From positions 62,001 to 126,000 of the forward strand of contig NZ_JABGNA010000012.1 in assembly GCF_013149275.1 (NCBI RefSeq): a DNA stretch of 64,000 nt, read 5' to 3'. This stretch comes from Mucilaginibacter sp. SG564 (GTDB lineage Bacteria > Bacteroidota > Bacteroidia > Sphingobacteriales > Sphingobacteriaceae). Under the pieces are notes generated by a model. The model did not search any database and had not been told where the DNA came from. It saw nothing but the letters and a program-made list of their open reading frames with translations. The position numbers were made by a program, and so were the translations under genes. The first letter of the stretch is position 1, and each line of letters begins with the position of its first letter. This document shows positions 36,062 through 43,511 of the stretch, one piece after another.

Positions 36062-36175
36062 TTACTCGTCGTCTTCGTCTTCATTAACATTCAGTTCATA
36101 AGGGCTGATATAAAAGGCCCCCACCAGGAGCAATAAGCTTATAACAACCAGATACGCATACTCAAAATTCATCAT
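36062..36175 (-). CDS. Small single-span membrane protein, 37 residues
   Basis: An open frame from tandem ATG codons (36170-36175) to TAA. It encodes a short N-terminus (MMNFEYAY), one hydrophobic helix (LVVISLLLLVGAFY, about 9-22), and a strongly acidic end (NEDEDDE). The pattern of helix plus charged tail, and its place in an otherwise gene-free gap upstream of a repeat, support a real small protein. I do not recognise a family. Chance open frames of this length do occur. Confidence 0.45.
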   Translation of the reverse strand: MMNFEYAYLVVISLLLLVGAFYISPYELNVNEDEDDE

Positions 36176-36290
36176 ATAATGATTTTAGCAAATGTCGGTA
36201 AACCAAATTATCTTACTGTTAAGACTCTGTTAAATGTAAAAGGTTTCACGTGAGGGTGAAATTTATTTTTTGGGGCCTCATCCGTGTATA

Positions 36291-36430
36291 AACTCACCCC
36301 GACATCGCTGCGCTCGTCACCCCTCTCTCCGCTTCGCGCATAGAGGGATTTTTCGTTTCTTTTTTCTTGACCCTCTTTCCGCCGCAGGCGAAGAGAGGGT
36401 GGTCCAGCGAAGCGTAGACCGGGTGAGCCG
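36291..36430. repeat. GC-rich palindromic repeat, 'CTCACCCCGACATCGCTGCG' family, copy 1
   Basis: The outer arms ACTCACCC and GGGTGAG enclose CCCCTCTCTCCGC...GAGAGGGTGG stems and short AGCGAAGCGTAGACC/ATCGCTGCGCTCGTCA segments. A second copy at 50513-50733 has the same ends but a different element in its centre. This occupies most of the gap between the small peptide and the DinB gene; nothing else is seen there. Confidence 0.85.
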
Positions 36431-36458
36431 GCTCTTCAACATGGTTTTACACCTGTTA

Positions 36459-36980
36459 TTAGGTGAGGCTAGCCACTTTCCTTTTGATCTGATCCAACTG
36501 TTTTAAATGGTGCAGTAAATGTATCCGGGTAAATTTGATCCATTGTTTGGCGTTGAGCATGCCTAAACGCGGATGCCCGTAACGTACATCGGGCGAGGCT
36601 TTTGCAATGATGGGGGCAATATCCTCTATCCGTTTTCGGCATTTGATGATCAGGTTGCGGGCATCCTCTTTGCTGATCTTTTCTACGTTCATAATATCCA
36701 GCATTTTGATCTTTACGGGTGGAAAACATCCAAAAAGCAACACAAAATGCCCCTGTAAACTCAGGCCTTTTTTAGTAGGCGGGCAATTACTGTGGGCGCA
36801 ACGTTCAATAGCTATTGATGAGCGAAGGGTTGACTGCATTACGTGGCTGTACACCTCGGCCGAGGACCAGCCACCACCTGCCGGCGTTTCGGCAAACAAT
36901 TCATCGGGGATGGTATCCAGCCGTTCGCGGTAATTATCCAGCGCAGTTTCAATGGTTCTAAGCTCCTTGGCAATGCTCAT
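36459..36980 (-). CDS. DinB family protein
   Basis: 173 residues from ATG 36978-36980. It is a four-helix bundle of the DinB/YfiT type: EVYSHVMQSTLRSS carries the first metal-ligand His (near 50), and HLLHHLKQLDQIK near the C-terminus carries the other His residues. Members bind a divalent metal; known relatives include thiol (bacillithiol or mycothiol) transferases and damage-inducible proteins. The upstream Met at 37031 adds unconserved residues and is rejected. Confidence 0.85.
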   Translation of the reverse strand: MSIAKELRTIETALDNYRERLDTIPDELFAETPAGGGWSSAEVYSHVMQSTLRSSIAIERCAHSNCPPTKKGLSLQGHFVLLFGCFPPVKIKMLDIMNVEKISKEDARNLIIKCRKRIEDIAPIIAKASPDVRYGHPRLGMLNAKQWIKFTRIHLLHHLKQLDQIKRKVASLT

Positions 36981-37049
36981 AACAATAAAGTTAGCTCTTT
37001 TAAATAATAAATAATGCAGAAAGCTGTCCACTCAAAACAAAAACCACGT

Positions 37050-37167
37050 GTCATTTCGACGAGCAGAGGGTGGATTGAGCAATGGGGCGAGGAGAAATCT
37101 TCTGCGGTATGCCGTTATTTCTCCTCATGCCTTTCTACCCCCTGCCGCTCATATTCGTCGAAATGAC
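37050..37167. repeat. 'GTCATTTCGA' palindromic repeat, variant
   Basis: The left end GTCATTTCGACGAGCAGAGG (37050-37069) is inverted at the right end (...CGTCGAAATGAC, 37156-37167). Interior GGAGAAATCT and ATTTCTCC words also pair. It lies between the YjjG-like and DinB genes. Related elements are at 48535 and 62400. Confidence 0.85.
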
Positions 37168-37183
37168 ACCATTTATAACTATT

Positions 37184-37879
37184 TTATAAAAGAGTAATCA
37201 GTTCTTTTAAATGAGTAATTTGCACAGGCACATCATCGGGTTTGGGAGCGCTGAAAGGATTAAAGAAGATGGCATCCATGCCATAATTCAAAGCCCCGTA
37301 AACATCGGCTTCCAAACTGTCGCCTATCATCACGCTCTCCTGCCTGTTGGTACCCGCCAGGTTAACGGCGTATTCAAATATGGCCTTATCGGGTTTATTA
37401 ACACCCACATCTTCGGATACAATGATATGTTGAAAATATTGCCCCAGGTTGGTACCGGCTATCTTTAGCTTTTGCGATTCTTTAAATCCATTGGAGATGA
37501 GGTGCAGCGTGTATTTACCCTGCAGATACCGCAACGTTTCATGCGCGTGCGGGAACAGGTTGGTTTTGGTAGGACAAAGCCGTACATACGCGTCTTCAAA
37601 ATCGGCGGGGATCAGGTCGGGGTGCAGGCCAAGCTGGATGAATGTTCTTTTAAACCGGGCTTCGCGCAGCTCATCCCTGGTGATGGCACCTACGTGGTAT
37701 TGCGCCCAAAGCTCGTGGTTATTACGGGTATACGTTTCGATGAACAGATCGGCCGATGATAAGCCTATCTCCTGTAAACGATGCAGTATAAAAAGTTCAT
37801 TCAGGGTTTCTTCGGCGTTTTTATCAAAATCCCAGATGGTATGGTCGAGGTCAAAGAAGATGTGTTTGTATTTGTTCAT
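37184..37879 (-). CDS. HAD-family hydrolase, YjjG-type pyrimidine nucleotidase
   Basis: 231 residues. HAD motif I is FFDLDHTIWDFDKNA, motif II is LHLISNGFKESQ, motif III Lys is in VNKPDKAIFEYA, and motif IV is MIGDSLEADVYGA. This combination matches YjjG, which dephosphorylates noncanonical pyrimidine nucleotides. Its position next to upp (uracil salvage) fits a nucleotide housekeeping role. Substrate specificity is inferred. Confidence 0.86.
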   Translation of the reverse strand: MNKYKHIFFDLDHTIWDFDKNAEETLNELFILHRLQEIGLSSADLFIETYTRNNHELWAQYHVGAITRDELREARFKRTFIQLGLHPDLIPADFEDAYVRLCPTKTNLFPHAHETLRYLQGKYTLHLISNGFKESQKLKIAGTNLGQYFQHIIVSEDVGVNKPDKAIFEYAVNLAGTNRQESVMIGDSLEADVYGALNYGMDAIFFNPFSAPKPDDVPVQITHLKELITLL

Positions 37880-37898
37880 TTGGATGTTTTGCCCCTCA

Positions 37899-37930
37899 CG
37901 TCATTGCGAGCGCAGCGTGGCAATGACGCG
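37899..37930. repeat. Short 'GTCATTGCGAG' palindrome
   Basis: CGTCATTG (37899-37906) pairs with CAATGACG (37921-37928) around GCGAGCGCAGCGTGG. It is a minimal form of the longer element at 39895-40046. It sits just upstream of the YjjG start codon. Confidence 0.75.
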
Positions 37931-38052
37931 CTTTTATATGTTGGTGACAAAATTAAACTATTCCCTTCCTAAATCCGAAACGGCGGAGCCTTCTTTAACA
38001 CATTTAAAAACAAACGATAGTTAAAAATCGAACATCTCAAATCCGAAATCAA

Positions 38053-38697
38053 TTATGCTTTCTCCCCAAAAGCCAAATCCCCGGCATCGCCCAGGCCGGG
38101 GACGATGTAGGCTTTGCTGGTCATTTCATCATCAACGGCGCATAACCATAATTTGGCTTTGGGCAGGTTGGCCCTTACATGCGCTACGCCTTCGGTGCTG
38201 GCAATCACTGCGGCTATATGCAGCTCTTTTATTTTATACTGGGCCATCAGTTCCTTGCATACCACCACGATGCTTTGTCCGGTGGCCAGCATGGTATCGC
38301 AGAGGATAAATATTTTACCATCGAGGTTTGGGGTGGAGATATGATCAACCTGGATCACAAAATCGCCGGTACGTTTTACCTTGCGATACGCTGTAATAAA
38401 AGCCGACGCCGATTGATCAAAATAATTTATAAAACCCTGGTGAAAGGGCAAACCGGCACGCAGAATAGTCCCCAGCACCGGCTGATCAACAGGTACGCCC
38501 ACCGTGGCCGTCCCCAATGAGGTCTGCACTTCCTTAGCTTCATAAGAGAGTGTTTTACTGAGCTCATATGCCAGTATCTGGCCCAGTTTTTCCTGGTTAT
38601 ACCTAAAGCGCGCTTTATCCTGCTGTATGCCGGCATCACGCAGTTCGGCCAAAAATTGGTTGGCAATGGTGTTGGTTTTATTGAGGATAAAGATCAT
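38053..38697 (-). CDS. upp: Uracil phosphoribosyltransferase
   Basis: Salvages uracil with PRPP to UMP. It has 214 residues of type I PRTase fold. LRAGLPFHQGFINYF resembles the UPRT loop, and IFILCDTMLATGQSIVVV is the PRPP-binding motif. The C-terminal uracil-binding region YIVPGLGDAGDLAFGEK is intact. The spelling is the Bacteroidota variant. Palindromic half elements lie upstream, toward the divergent GNAT gene. Confidence 0.95.
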   Translation of the reverse strand: MIFILNKTNTIANQFLAELRDAGIQQDKARFRYNQEKLGQILAYELSKTLSYEAKEVQTSLGTATVGVPVDQPVLGTILRAGLPFHQGFINYFDQSASAFITAYRKVKRTGDFVIQVDHISTPNLDGKIFILCDTMLATGQSIVVVCKELMAQYKIKELHIAAVIASTEGVAHVRANLPKAKLWLCAVDDEMTSKAYIVPGLGDAGDLAFGEKA

Positions 38698-38707
38698 GCT
38701 TTTATAT

Positions 38708-38811
38708 TAGAGTCAGGAATCAAGAGCCAAGAATCAAGATTTTTTTAATAACGTAAATATAAGTTTTAAGTTTTAGATGTCGTGATACTCGATACTAACT
38801 ACTTGATACTA
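38708..38811. repeat. Hybrid element: left arm of the CAAGAGTCAAGA family, right arm of the TATCAAGTA family
   Basis: 38708-38738 (AGTCAGGAATCAAGAGCCAA...) matches the arms at 19505, 24484 and 58761. 38782-38811 (GTGATACTCGATACTAACTA...) matches the right arms at 26121 and 35087. The two arms do not pair with each other. It lies in the divergent upp/GNAT region. Confidence 0.7.
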
Positions 38812-38839
38812 AAAATTTACAATTCGATTATGAATATAT

Positions 38840-38860
38840 GTAGTTAACTACGTAGTTTTA
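38840..38860 (+). promoter_or_regulatory. Overlapping palindromic operator and -7 box of the GNAT-marR operon
   Basis: GTAGTTAACTAC (38840-38851) and AACTACGTAGTT (38846-38857) are two perfect 12-bp palindromes sharing half sites. They overlap TAGTTTTA (38853-38860), a one-mismatch -7 box, 17 bp before the GNAT start. This is the layout expected for a MarR operator. Confidence 0.6.
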
Positions 38861-38877
38861 CATATAAATTTATTGTT

Positions 38878-39375
38878 ATGAATACACTTAGCACCATTAC
38901 CCCATTAAATAATGATCATTGCGAACAGATCATTGATATTATCCTGCCTATACAGCAAATTGAATTTAACGTACCCGTTACGCTGAATGATCAGCCCGAC
39001 CTGTTGGATATCGAAAAAAACTATCATCAAACCGGCGGCGGTTTCTGGGGAGCCAAACACCAGGAGCAACTGGTAGGTACTATCGGGCTCATCGCGTTCG
39101 ACAAGCATGCAGGCGCCATCCGTAAAATGTTTGTACGTAAAGAATACCGGGGCAAGGAACTGGGTTTAGCCCAATCGTTACTGGATACCCTGATTGATTA
39201 TTGCCGCCAAAACCAGATCAATGATATTTACCTGGGTACTGTTGAGGTACTCAAAGCAGCTCACCGCTTTTATGAACGCAATGGTTTTACCAGGCTGCCC
39301 AAAACAGATCTGCCTAAAGCATTTCCGGTAATGAGCGCCGATACTGTTTTTTATCAGTTACATTTGACAAACTAA
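38878..39375 (+). CDS. GNAT family N-acetyltransferase
   Basis: 165 residues with an intact GNAT fold. AIRKMFVRKEYRGKELGLAQSLLDTLIDYC carries the acetyl-CoA pyrophosphate-binding segment (V-x-x-x-Y-R-G-K-x-L-G), followed by YLGTVEVLKAAHRFYERNGF, the motif B Tyr region. The acceptor is unknown. It is followed at 14 bp by a MarR regulator, and the two share a promoter with an operator. This suggests a small inducible detoxification or modification unit. Confidence 0.9.
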   Translation: MNTLSTITPLNNDHCEQIIDIILPIQQIEFNVPVTLNDQPDLLDIEKNYHQTGGGFWGAKHQEQLVGTIGLIAFDKHAGAIRKMFVRKEYRGKELGLAQSLLDTLIDYCRQNQINDIYLGTVEVLKAAHRFYERNGFTRLPKTDLPKAFPVMSADTVFYQLHLTN

Positions 39376-39389
39376 GCACAGGTTTATAC

Positions 39390-39872
39390 ATGAATGTGAT
39401 AGATGAATCGGGCATTTTAGCCATTGCAACAAGACTGCAGCGCCTTAGCGACCAATTGCGGAAGGATGGGGTGCTGATATATAAAGCCAACGGGATTGAT
39501 TTTGAACCCAAATGGTTCCCGGTGATCTATACCCTGCACCTGCGATCGGTTTTAAGCGTGGTGGAAATCGCCAACGAAATTGGCTACACCCACCCTTCTA
39601 CCATTAGCTTGTTGAAGGAACTGGAAAAAGTAAAACTGATCCGTTCCAAAAAAGACAAGACCGATGAAAGGAAACGCCTCATCCAGCTCACTCCCAAAGG
39701 CCAGGAACTGATCGAGCAAATGAAACCCGTTTGGGATGTAATGATAGCCGCCTTAACAGAGCTCACCGCCACGCAAAACAACCTGCTGCTGGCCATAGCC
39801 GAAGTGGAAGAGCAAATGAAACGCCTGAGCATGTTTGAACGGGCAAAGCGGATTGGTAGGTTGACGAATTAA
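39390..39872 (+). CDS. MarR family transcriptional regulator
   Basis: 160 residues. A winged helix-turn-helix is visible: SVVEIANEIGYTHPSTISLLKELEKVKLI (recognition region), then the wing with RSKKDKTDERKRLIQLTPKGQEL. Helical dimerisation regions lie at both ends. MarR proteins are usually ligand-released repressors of their own operon. The palindromes at 38840-38857 upstream of the GNAT gene are the obvious candidate site. Confidence 0.93.
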   Translation: MNVIDESGILAIATRLQRLSDQLRKDGVLIYKANGIDFEPKWFPVIYTLHLRSVLSVVEIANEIGYTHPSTISLLKELEKVKLIRSKKDKTDERKRLIQLTPKGQELIEQMKPVWDVMIAALTELTATQNNLLLAIAEVEEQMKRLSMFERAKRIGRLTN

Positions 39873-39894
39873 TTTGAATAAAATATCTACTGGC

Positions 39895-40046
39895 GTTATT
39901 GCGAGGCACTAAGCAGAAGCCTCACCCAACCCTCTCCAAAGGAGAGGGCTTTAAAATACTTTTTTGAAGTCTCCCCTTTTGGGGGAGATTATTACATGAG
40001 GGCTCCGCCGTTTAGAGGGGGCTTCTGCTTCGTTCCTCGCAATGAC
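39895..40046. repeat. 'GTCATTGCGAGG' palindrome carrying an inner CCCTCTCC palindrome
   Basis: The outer arms are GTTATTGCGAGGCACTAAGC (39895-39920) and its inverse GCTTCTGCTTCGTTCCTCGC (40021-40046). Between them lie two compact hairpins: CCCTCTCC-aaa-GGAGAGGG (39930-39948) and TCTCCCC-tttt-GGGGGAGA (39970-39988). The layout looks like one repeat family inside another. It follows the marR gene. Confidence 0.82.
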
Positions 40047-40095
40047 ACCTTTTTTTATTGCCATATTTTTCGTATCTTTAATAATACTACAGGCC

Positions 40096-40129
40096 AGCCC
40101 TGCTTACTTTGAAAATTGTAAGCAGGGCT
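40096..40129. other. Perfect 12-bp GC-rich hairpin heading AT-rich element A
   Basis: AGCCCTGCTTAC (40096-40107) pairs with GTAAGCAGGGCT (40118-40129). It is immediately followed by the AT-rich element. A hairpin of different sequence occupies the same relative place at 48436-48468. Neither side has a long T-run. Confidence 0.75.
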
Positions 40130-40350
40130 GTTTGGTTAAAGAGATAAAACGCTCTAAAAATCGCTCGTTTTTACTACAGTTATTTGACAATCAGAAAATT
40201 AATACTTTTTAAACTTTTCAAAACCCATCAAAAATTTGTTAAAAAGTGTTAAAATCGATGGTTTTGAATAAATTTTCAAGCATTTTAGACCCATTTCACT
40301 ATCATTTTGAGCAGAAAATTGTTAAAATAAGGGGTTTAAAAAGTCCCCGG
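40130..40350 (+). repeat. AT-rich conserved noncoding element, copy A (upstream of uvrB)
   Basis: It shares a 34-bp core (40180-40213, TTATTTGACAATCA plus AATTAATACTTTTTAAA) with 32 of 34 bases identical, and an identical GTTAAAAAGTGTTAAAAT (40238-40255), with the minus-strand element at 48195-48435. It also shares flanking AAAATCG and GGTTTAAAAAGT blocks. No open frame is seen. The remaining bases to uvrB (40351-40538) hold no recognised feature. Confidence 0.8.
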
Positions 40351-40538
40351 GCAGAATAGGCAGTTTGAATTTTGTAAGTTTCGTTTTCGCCAGCAACACA
40401 GAAAAAAGAAAAATTGATCCGGACCATCGCGATTTTTTTTGACGCGCCAAAAACTACTGACATAAGGTTGTCATTATCCCGTACTTATTTTGAATTGCAA
40501 AACCTATTGCAGGAATATTTGTATTTTTACATAACAAC

Positions 40539-42563
40539 ATGGATTTTAATTTAACCTCACAATACTTCCCCACCGGCGACCAGCCCGAGGCCATCAGGCA
40601 ACTGGTTGAAGGGGTAAACAATGGCGATCCGTTCCAAACCCTGCTGGGTGTTACCGGATCGGGCAAAACGTTCTCTATCGCCAATGTGATACAGCAAACA
40701 CAAAAGCCTACGCTGATCCTGAGCCACAATAAAACGCTGGCCGCACAGCTGTACGGCGAGTTTAAACAGTTTTTCCCGGAAAACGCGGTGAACTATTTTG
40801 TGTCGTACTATGACTATTATCAGCCCGAGGCATTCATACCTACTACCAACACCTATATTGAAAAAGACCTGCAAATAAACGAAGAGATCGAAAAATTGCG
40901 TTTGCGTACCACTTCGGCCTTAATGTCGGGCCGCAGGGATGTAATCGTGGTATCATCCATATCCTGCATCTACGGTATGGGTAATCCTGACGACTTTGCC
41001 GACTCGGTTTTCAAGTTCGCGGTAGGTACACGCATTAGCCGTAACGCCTTTTTGCACAGGCTGGTCGAGATACTTTACGCCCGCACTACCGCCGATTTTA
41101 AACGTGGTACTTTCCGGGTAAAGGGCGATACGGTTGATATTTTCCCTGCTTACCTGGATTATGCATACCGCATTTCTTTTTTTGGCGATGACATCGAGGA
41201 GCTAAGTACATTTGATGTGACCACCGGGAAAACCGTCGAAAAAATGACCCACATGATCGTGTACCCGGCTAACCTGTACGTTGCCCCGCGCGAGCGTTTT
41301 ACCCAATCCATCTGGGCCATACAGGAAGAACTGGAAACCCGCAAAAAGCAGTTTATCGATGATGGTCGTTTCCTGGAAGCCAAACGTCTGGAAGAAAGGG
41401 TAAATTACGATCTGGAAATGATACGCGAGTTGGGCTACTGCTCGGGTATCGAAAATTACTCGCGCTTTTTTGATGGCCGGCAACCCGGCGCACGCCCCTT
41501 CTGTCTGCTGGATTATTTCCCCGACGATTACCTGATGGTGATTGACGAGAGCCACGTAACCGTTCCGCAGATCAGGGCCATGTATGGCGGCGACAGGTCG
41601 CGCAAAATATCATTGGTCGATTATGGCTTCAGGTTGCCGGCTGCTTTGGATAACCGTCCGCTCAACTTCCAGGAGTTTGAAAAACTGGCTCCGCAAACCA
41701 TTTATGTGAGCGCTACTCCCGGCGATTTTGAACTGGAAAAATCGGGCGGTGTAGTGGTGGAGCAGGTGATACGCCCTACCGGTTTGCTTGACCCTGTTAT
41801 CGATGTTCGCCCGGTAATTAACCAGGTAGATGACCTGCTGGACGAAGTGGATAAAACCATCAAAGCAGGCGACCGTGTGCTGGTGACTACCCTTACCAAA
41901 CGTATGGCCGAGGAACTGGCAAAATATATGGACCGACTGGGTATCAAATGCCGCTACATCCATTCCGAAGTAAAAACCTTGCAAAGGGTAGAGATATTAA
42001 GGGGTTTGCGACTGGGCGAATTTGATGTATTGATCGGCATCAACCTGCTGCGTGAGGGGCTGGACTTGCCTGAGGTATCGCTGGTAGCTATTTTGGATGC
42101 TGATAAGGAAGGTTTCCTGCGCTCGGAGCGCTCACTGATACAAACTATTGGCCGCGCTGCGCGTAACGACCGTGGCCGGGTGATCATGTATGCCGATAAG
42201 ATCACTGACTCCATGCAGATTACCATGGACGAGACTAATCGCCGTCGGGACATTCAGATCGCCTATAATACCGAACGTGGCATAACACCAACAACAGTCG
42301 GCAAATCGCGCGAGGAGATCATGGAACAAACTTCAGTGGTCGACTTCCAGGGAGGTGTGCAAAAAGCCTATGTAGAAGCCGATGCCATATCACTGGCTGC
42401 CGATCCGATAGTTCAATACATGACCAAAGCCGATCTGAAAAAATCGATCGACAACACTAAAAAAGATATGCTCGCCGCCGCCAAGGATATGGACTTTTTA
42501 CTGGCCGCAAAGTTACGCGATGAGATGTTTGCCCTGGAAAAAATGATGGAAGAGAAGTTTTAG
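40539..42563 (+). CDS. uvrB: Excinuclease ABC subunit B
   Basis: Damage-verification helicase of nucleotide excision repair. It has 674 residues. Walker A is GVTGSGKT (37-44), followed by the beta-hairpin region YDYYQPEAFIPTTNTYIEKD, the DEAD-like VIDESHVTVPQI, the helicase C motif FDVLIGINLLREGLDLPEVS, QTIGRAARN, and a C-terminal UVR domain (about 630-665) that contacts UvrC. All core motifs are intact. It is alone; a palindromic repeat directly follows the stop. Confidence 0.98.
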   Translation: MDFNLTSQYFPTGDQPEAIRQLVEGVNNGDPFQTLLGVTGSGKTFSIANVIQQTQKPTLILSHNKTLAAQLYGEFKQFFPENAVNYFVSYYDYYQPEAFIPTTNTYIEKDLQINEEIEKLRLRTTSALMSGRRDVIVVSSISCIYGMGNPDDFADSVFKFAVGTRISRNAFLHRLVEILYARTTADFKRGTFRVKGDTVDIFPAYLDYAYRISFFGDDIEELSTFDVTTGKTVEKMTHMIVYPANLYVAPRERFTQSIWAIQEELETRKKQFIDDGRFLEAKRLEERVNYDLEMIRELGYCSGIENYSRFFDGRQPGARPFCLLDYFPDDYLMVIDESHVTVPQIRAMYGGDRSRKISLVDYGFRLPAALDNRPLNFQEFEKLAPQTIYVSATPGDFELEKSGGVVVEQVIRPTGLLDPVIDVRPVINQVDDLLDEVDKTIKAGDRVLVTTLTKRMAEELAKYMDRLGIKCRYIHSEVKTLQRVEILRGLRLGEFDVLIGINLLREGLDLPEVSLVAILDADKEGFLRSERSLIQTIGRAARNDRGRVIMYADKITDSMQITMDETNRRRDIQIAYNTERGITPTTVGKSREEIMEQTSVVDFQGGVQKAYVEADAISLAADPIVQYMTKADLKKSIDNTKKDMLAAAKDMDFLLAAKLRDEMFALEKMMEEKF

Positions 42564-42660
42564 ATGTGCAGATTTCAGATGTGCGGATGTGCAAATGAAT
42601 ATCATGAGGATGTAGATTTTTCATCTGCACATTTGTAAGCCGCACATTTGCACATCTATC
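42563..42660. repeat. Imperfect palindrome with GATGTGCAGAT-type word, directly after uvrB
   Basis: The left arm (42563-42601, AGATGTGCAGATTTCAGATG...) is inverted in the right arm (42621-42660, TTCATCTGCACATTTGTAAG...). Each arm has three or four degenerate GATGTGCxGAT words. It starts at the last base of the uvrB stop codon and may act as its terminator. Confidence 0.8.
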
Positions 42661-42698
42661 CAACATCATATTAAAACATTTTTTACGTTATATAACTT

Positions 42699-42706
42699 AT
42701 ATTTGT
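42699..42706 (+). promoter_or_regulatory. Predicted -7 box of the DUF4834 gene
   Basis: TATATTTG matches TAnnTTTG exactly and ends 18 bp before ATG 42725. No clear -33 element was seen. Confidence 0.45.
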
Positions 42707-42724
42707 AAGCTAAAAATTAATGTG

Positions 42725-42973
42725 ATGCTTTTAATTCGTTTTCTACTCATATCAATTTGTATACTATATATCATACGCAGTTTAGTACGATACCTGCTTC
42801 CTGTGCTTTTTGAAAGCGTGGTGAATAAGGCCCAACAACAGGCTCAGCAGCAACAACGTCAATCATCAAAACGCCCGGATGGAGCCATTAGGGTTGATTA
42901 TATTCCACAAGGAAAAAAGAGTACTGTGCCCGATTCTGAAGGCGAGTTTATTGATTACGAAGAAGTGAAATAA
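42725..42973 (+). CDS. DUF4834 family small membrane protein
   Basis: 82 residues from ATG 42725; an in-frame GTG one codon earlier is possible. One N-terminal membrane helix (IRFLLISICILYIIRSLVRYLL) is followed by a Gln-rich cytosolic segment (KAQQQAQQQQRQSS) and an acidic end (GEFIDYEEVK). The family is Bacteroidota-specific with no known function. The next small membrane gene starts 5 bp downstream, so the pair is probably co-transcribed. Confidence 0.82.
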   Translation: MLLIRFLLISICILYIIRSLVRYLLPVLFESVVNKAQQQAQQQQRQSSKRPDGAIRVDYIPQGKKSTVPDSEGEFIDYEEVK

Positions 42974-42978
42974 TCAAT

Positions 42979-43275
42979 ATGCTGCCAGAAGAAGTATACA
43001 AAAGACGCCCAAACCATAACAACACCCCCGAAGCTGTTATACTTATTGTGGCCAATTATATTGTGTTTACAGTTGCTTTGCAGCTTTTTGCCGCCTGTGC
43101 TAAGATTGGCACATTTTTTTGGGTGGTGTTAGGAGCGCTTGCCCTCTATAACTTTTTCAGCATACGCAAAAACCGCGAAGACTACAGCAAAGCCCAGGTG
43201 ATTGCTTATGTGGTAAGCCTTGCAGGCATGGTGTTACTATTTTTCCTGCTTCGCAGTCGGGAGCTTAATTGCTAA
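42979..43275 (+). CDS. Small membrane protein, three predicted helices
   Basis: 98 residues. The start is PEEVYKRRPNHNNTPEAV, followed by helices near 19-40 (VILIVANYIVFTVALQLFA), 43-58 (GTFFWVVLGALALYNFF) and 76-92 (YVVSLAGMVLLFFLL), with basic residues in the loops. I do not recognise a named family. It is 5 bp after the DUF4834 gene and likely part of the same unit. Confidence 0.75.
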   Translation: MLPEEVYKRRPNHNNTPEAVILIVANYIVFTVALQLFAACAKIGTFFWVVLGALALYNFFSIRKNREDYSKAQVIAYVVSLAGMVLLFFLLRSRELNC

Positions 43276-43405
43276 TTCCTGTTTCCGGAATTTTTCACTT
43301 TGATTTGCTTTTACAAGGCGTTCAAGAGGGCTTTGCCATTCGGATGCTCGAATTTAGTTTGAAATAGTATCAAACCCTGCTTTTTAATATCCAAAATCAT
43401 CAAAT

Positions 43406-43443
43406 TTTCCCAAATCCGAAATCGAATATTCGAATTCCGAATT
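43406..43443. repeat. AAATCCGAAATCGAA palindromic word
   Basis: AATCCGAAATCGAATATTCG and the following AATTCCGAATT form a near-palindrome centred on AATATT, with core TCGAATATTCGA. The AAATCCGAAA word recurs at 37970-37982 and 38038-38050. It sits in the gap before the YfhO gene. Confidence 0.5.
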
Positions 43444-43470
43444 ATGTAACTCAATTGTCATTCAAATTTC

Positions 43471-43478
43471 TATTTTTG
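43471..43478 (+). promoter_or_regulatory. Predicted -7 box of the YfhO gene
   Basis: TATTTTTG matches TAnnTTTG exactly and ends 33 bp before the start codon. No convincing -33 element was identified. Confidence 0.45.
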
Positions 43479-43511
43479 AGGAATATATATTATCCATTTC
43501 AAAAAACTTAA

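Noticed and set aside
40130..40350. Replication origin hypothesis for the AT-rich elements
   Set aside because: No cluster of DnaA boxes (TTATCCACA) was seen, no dnaA or dnaN is nearby, and the element occurs twice.
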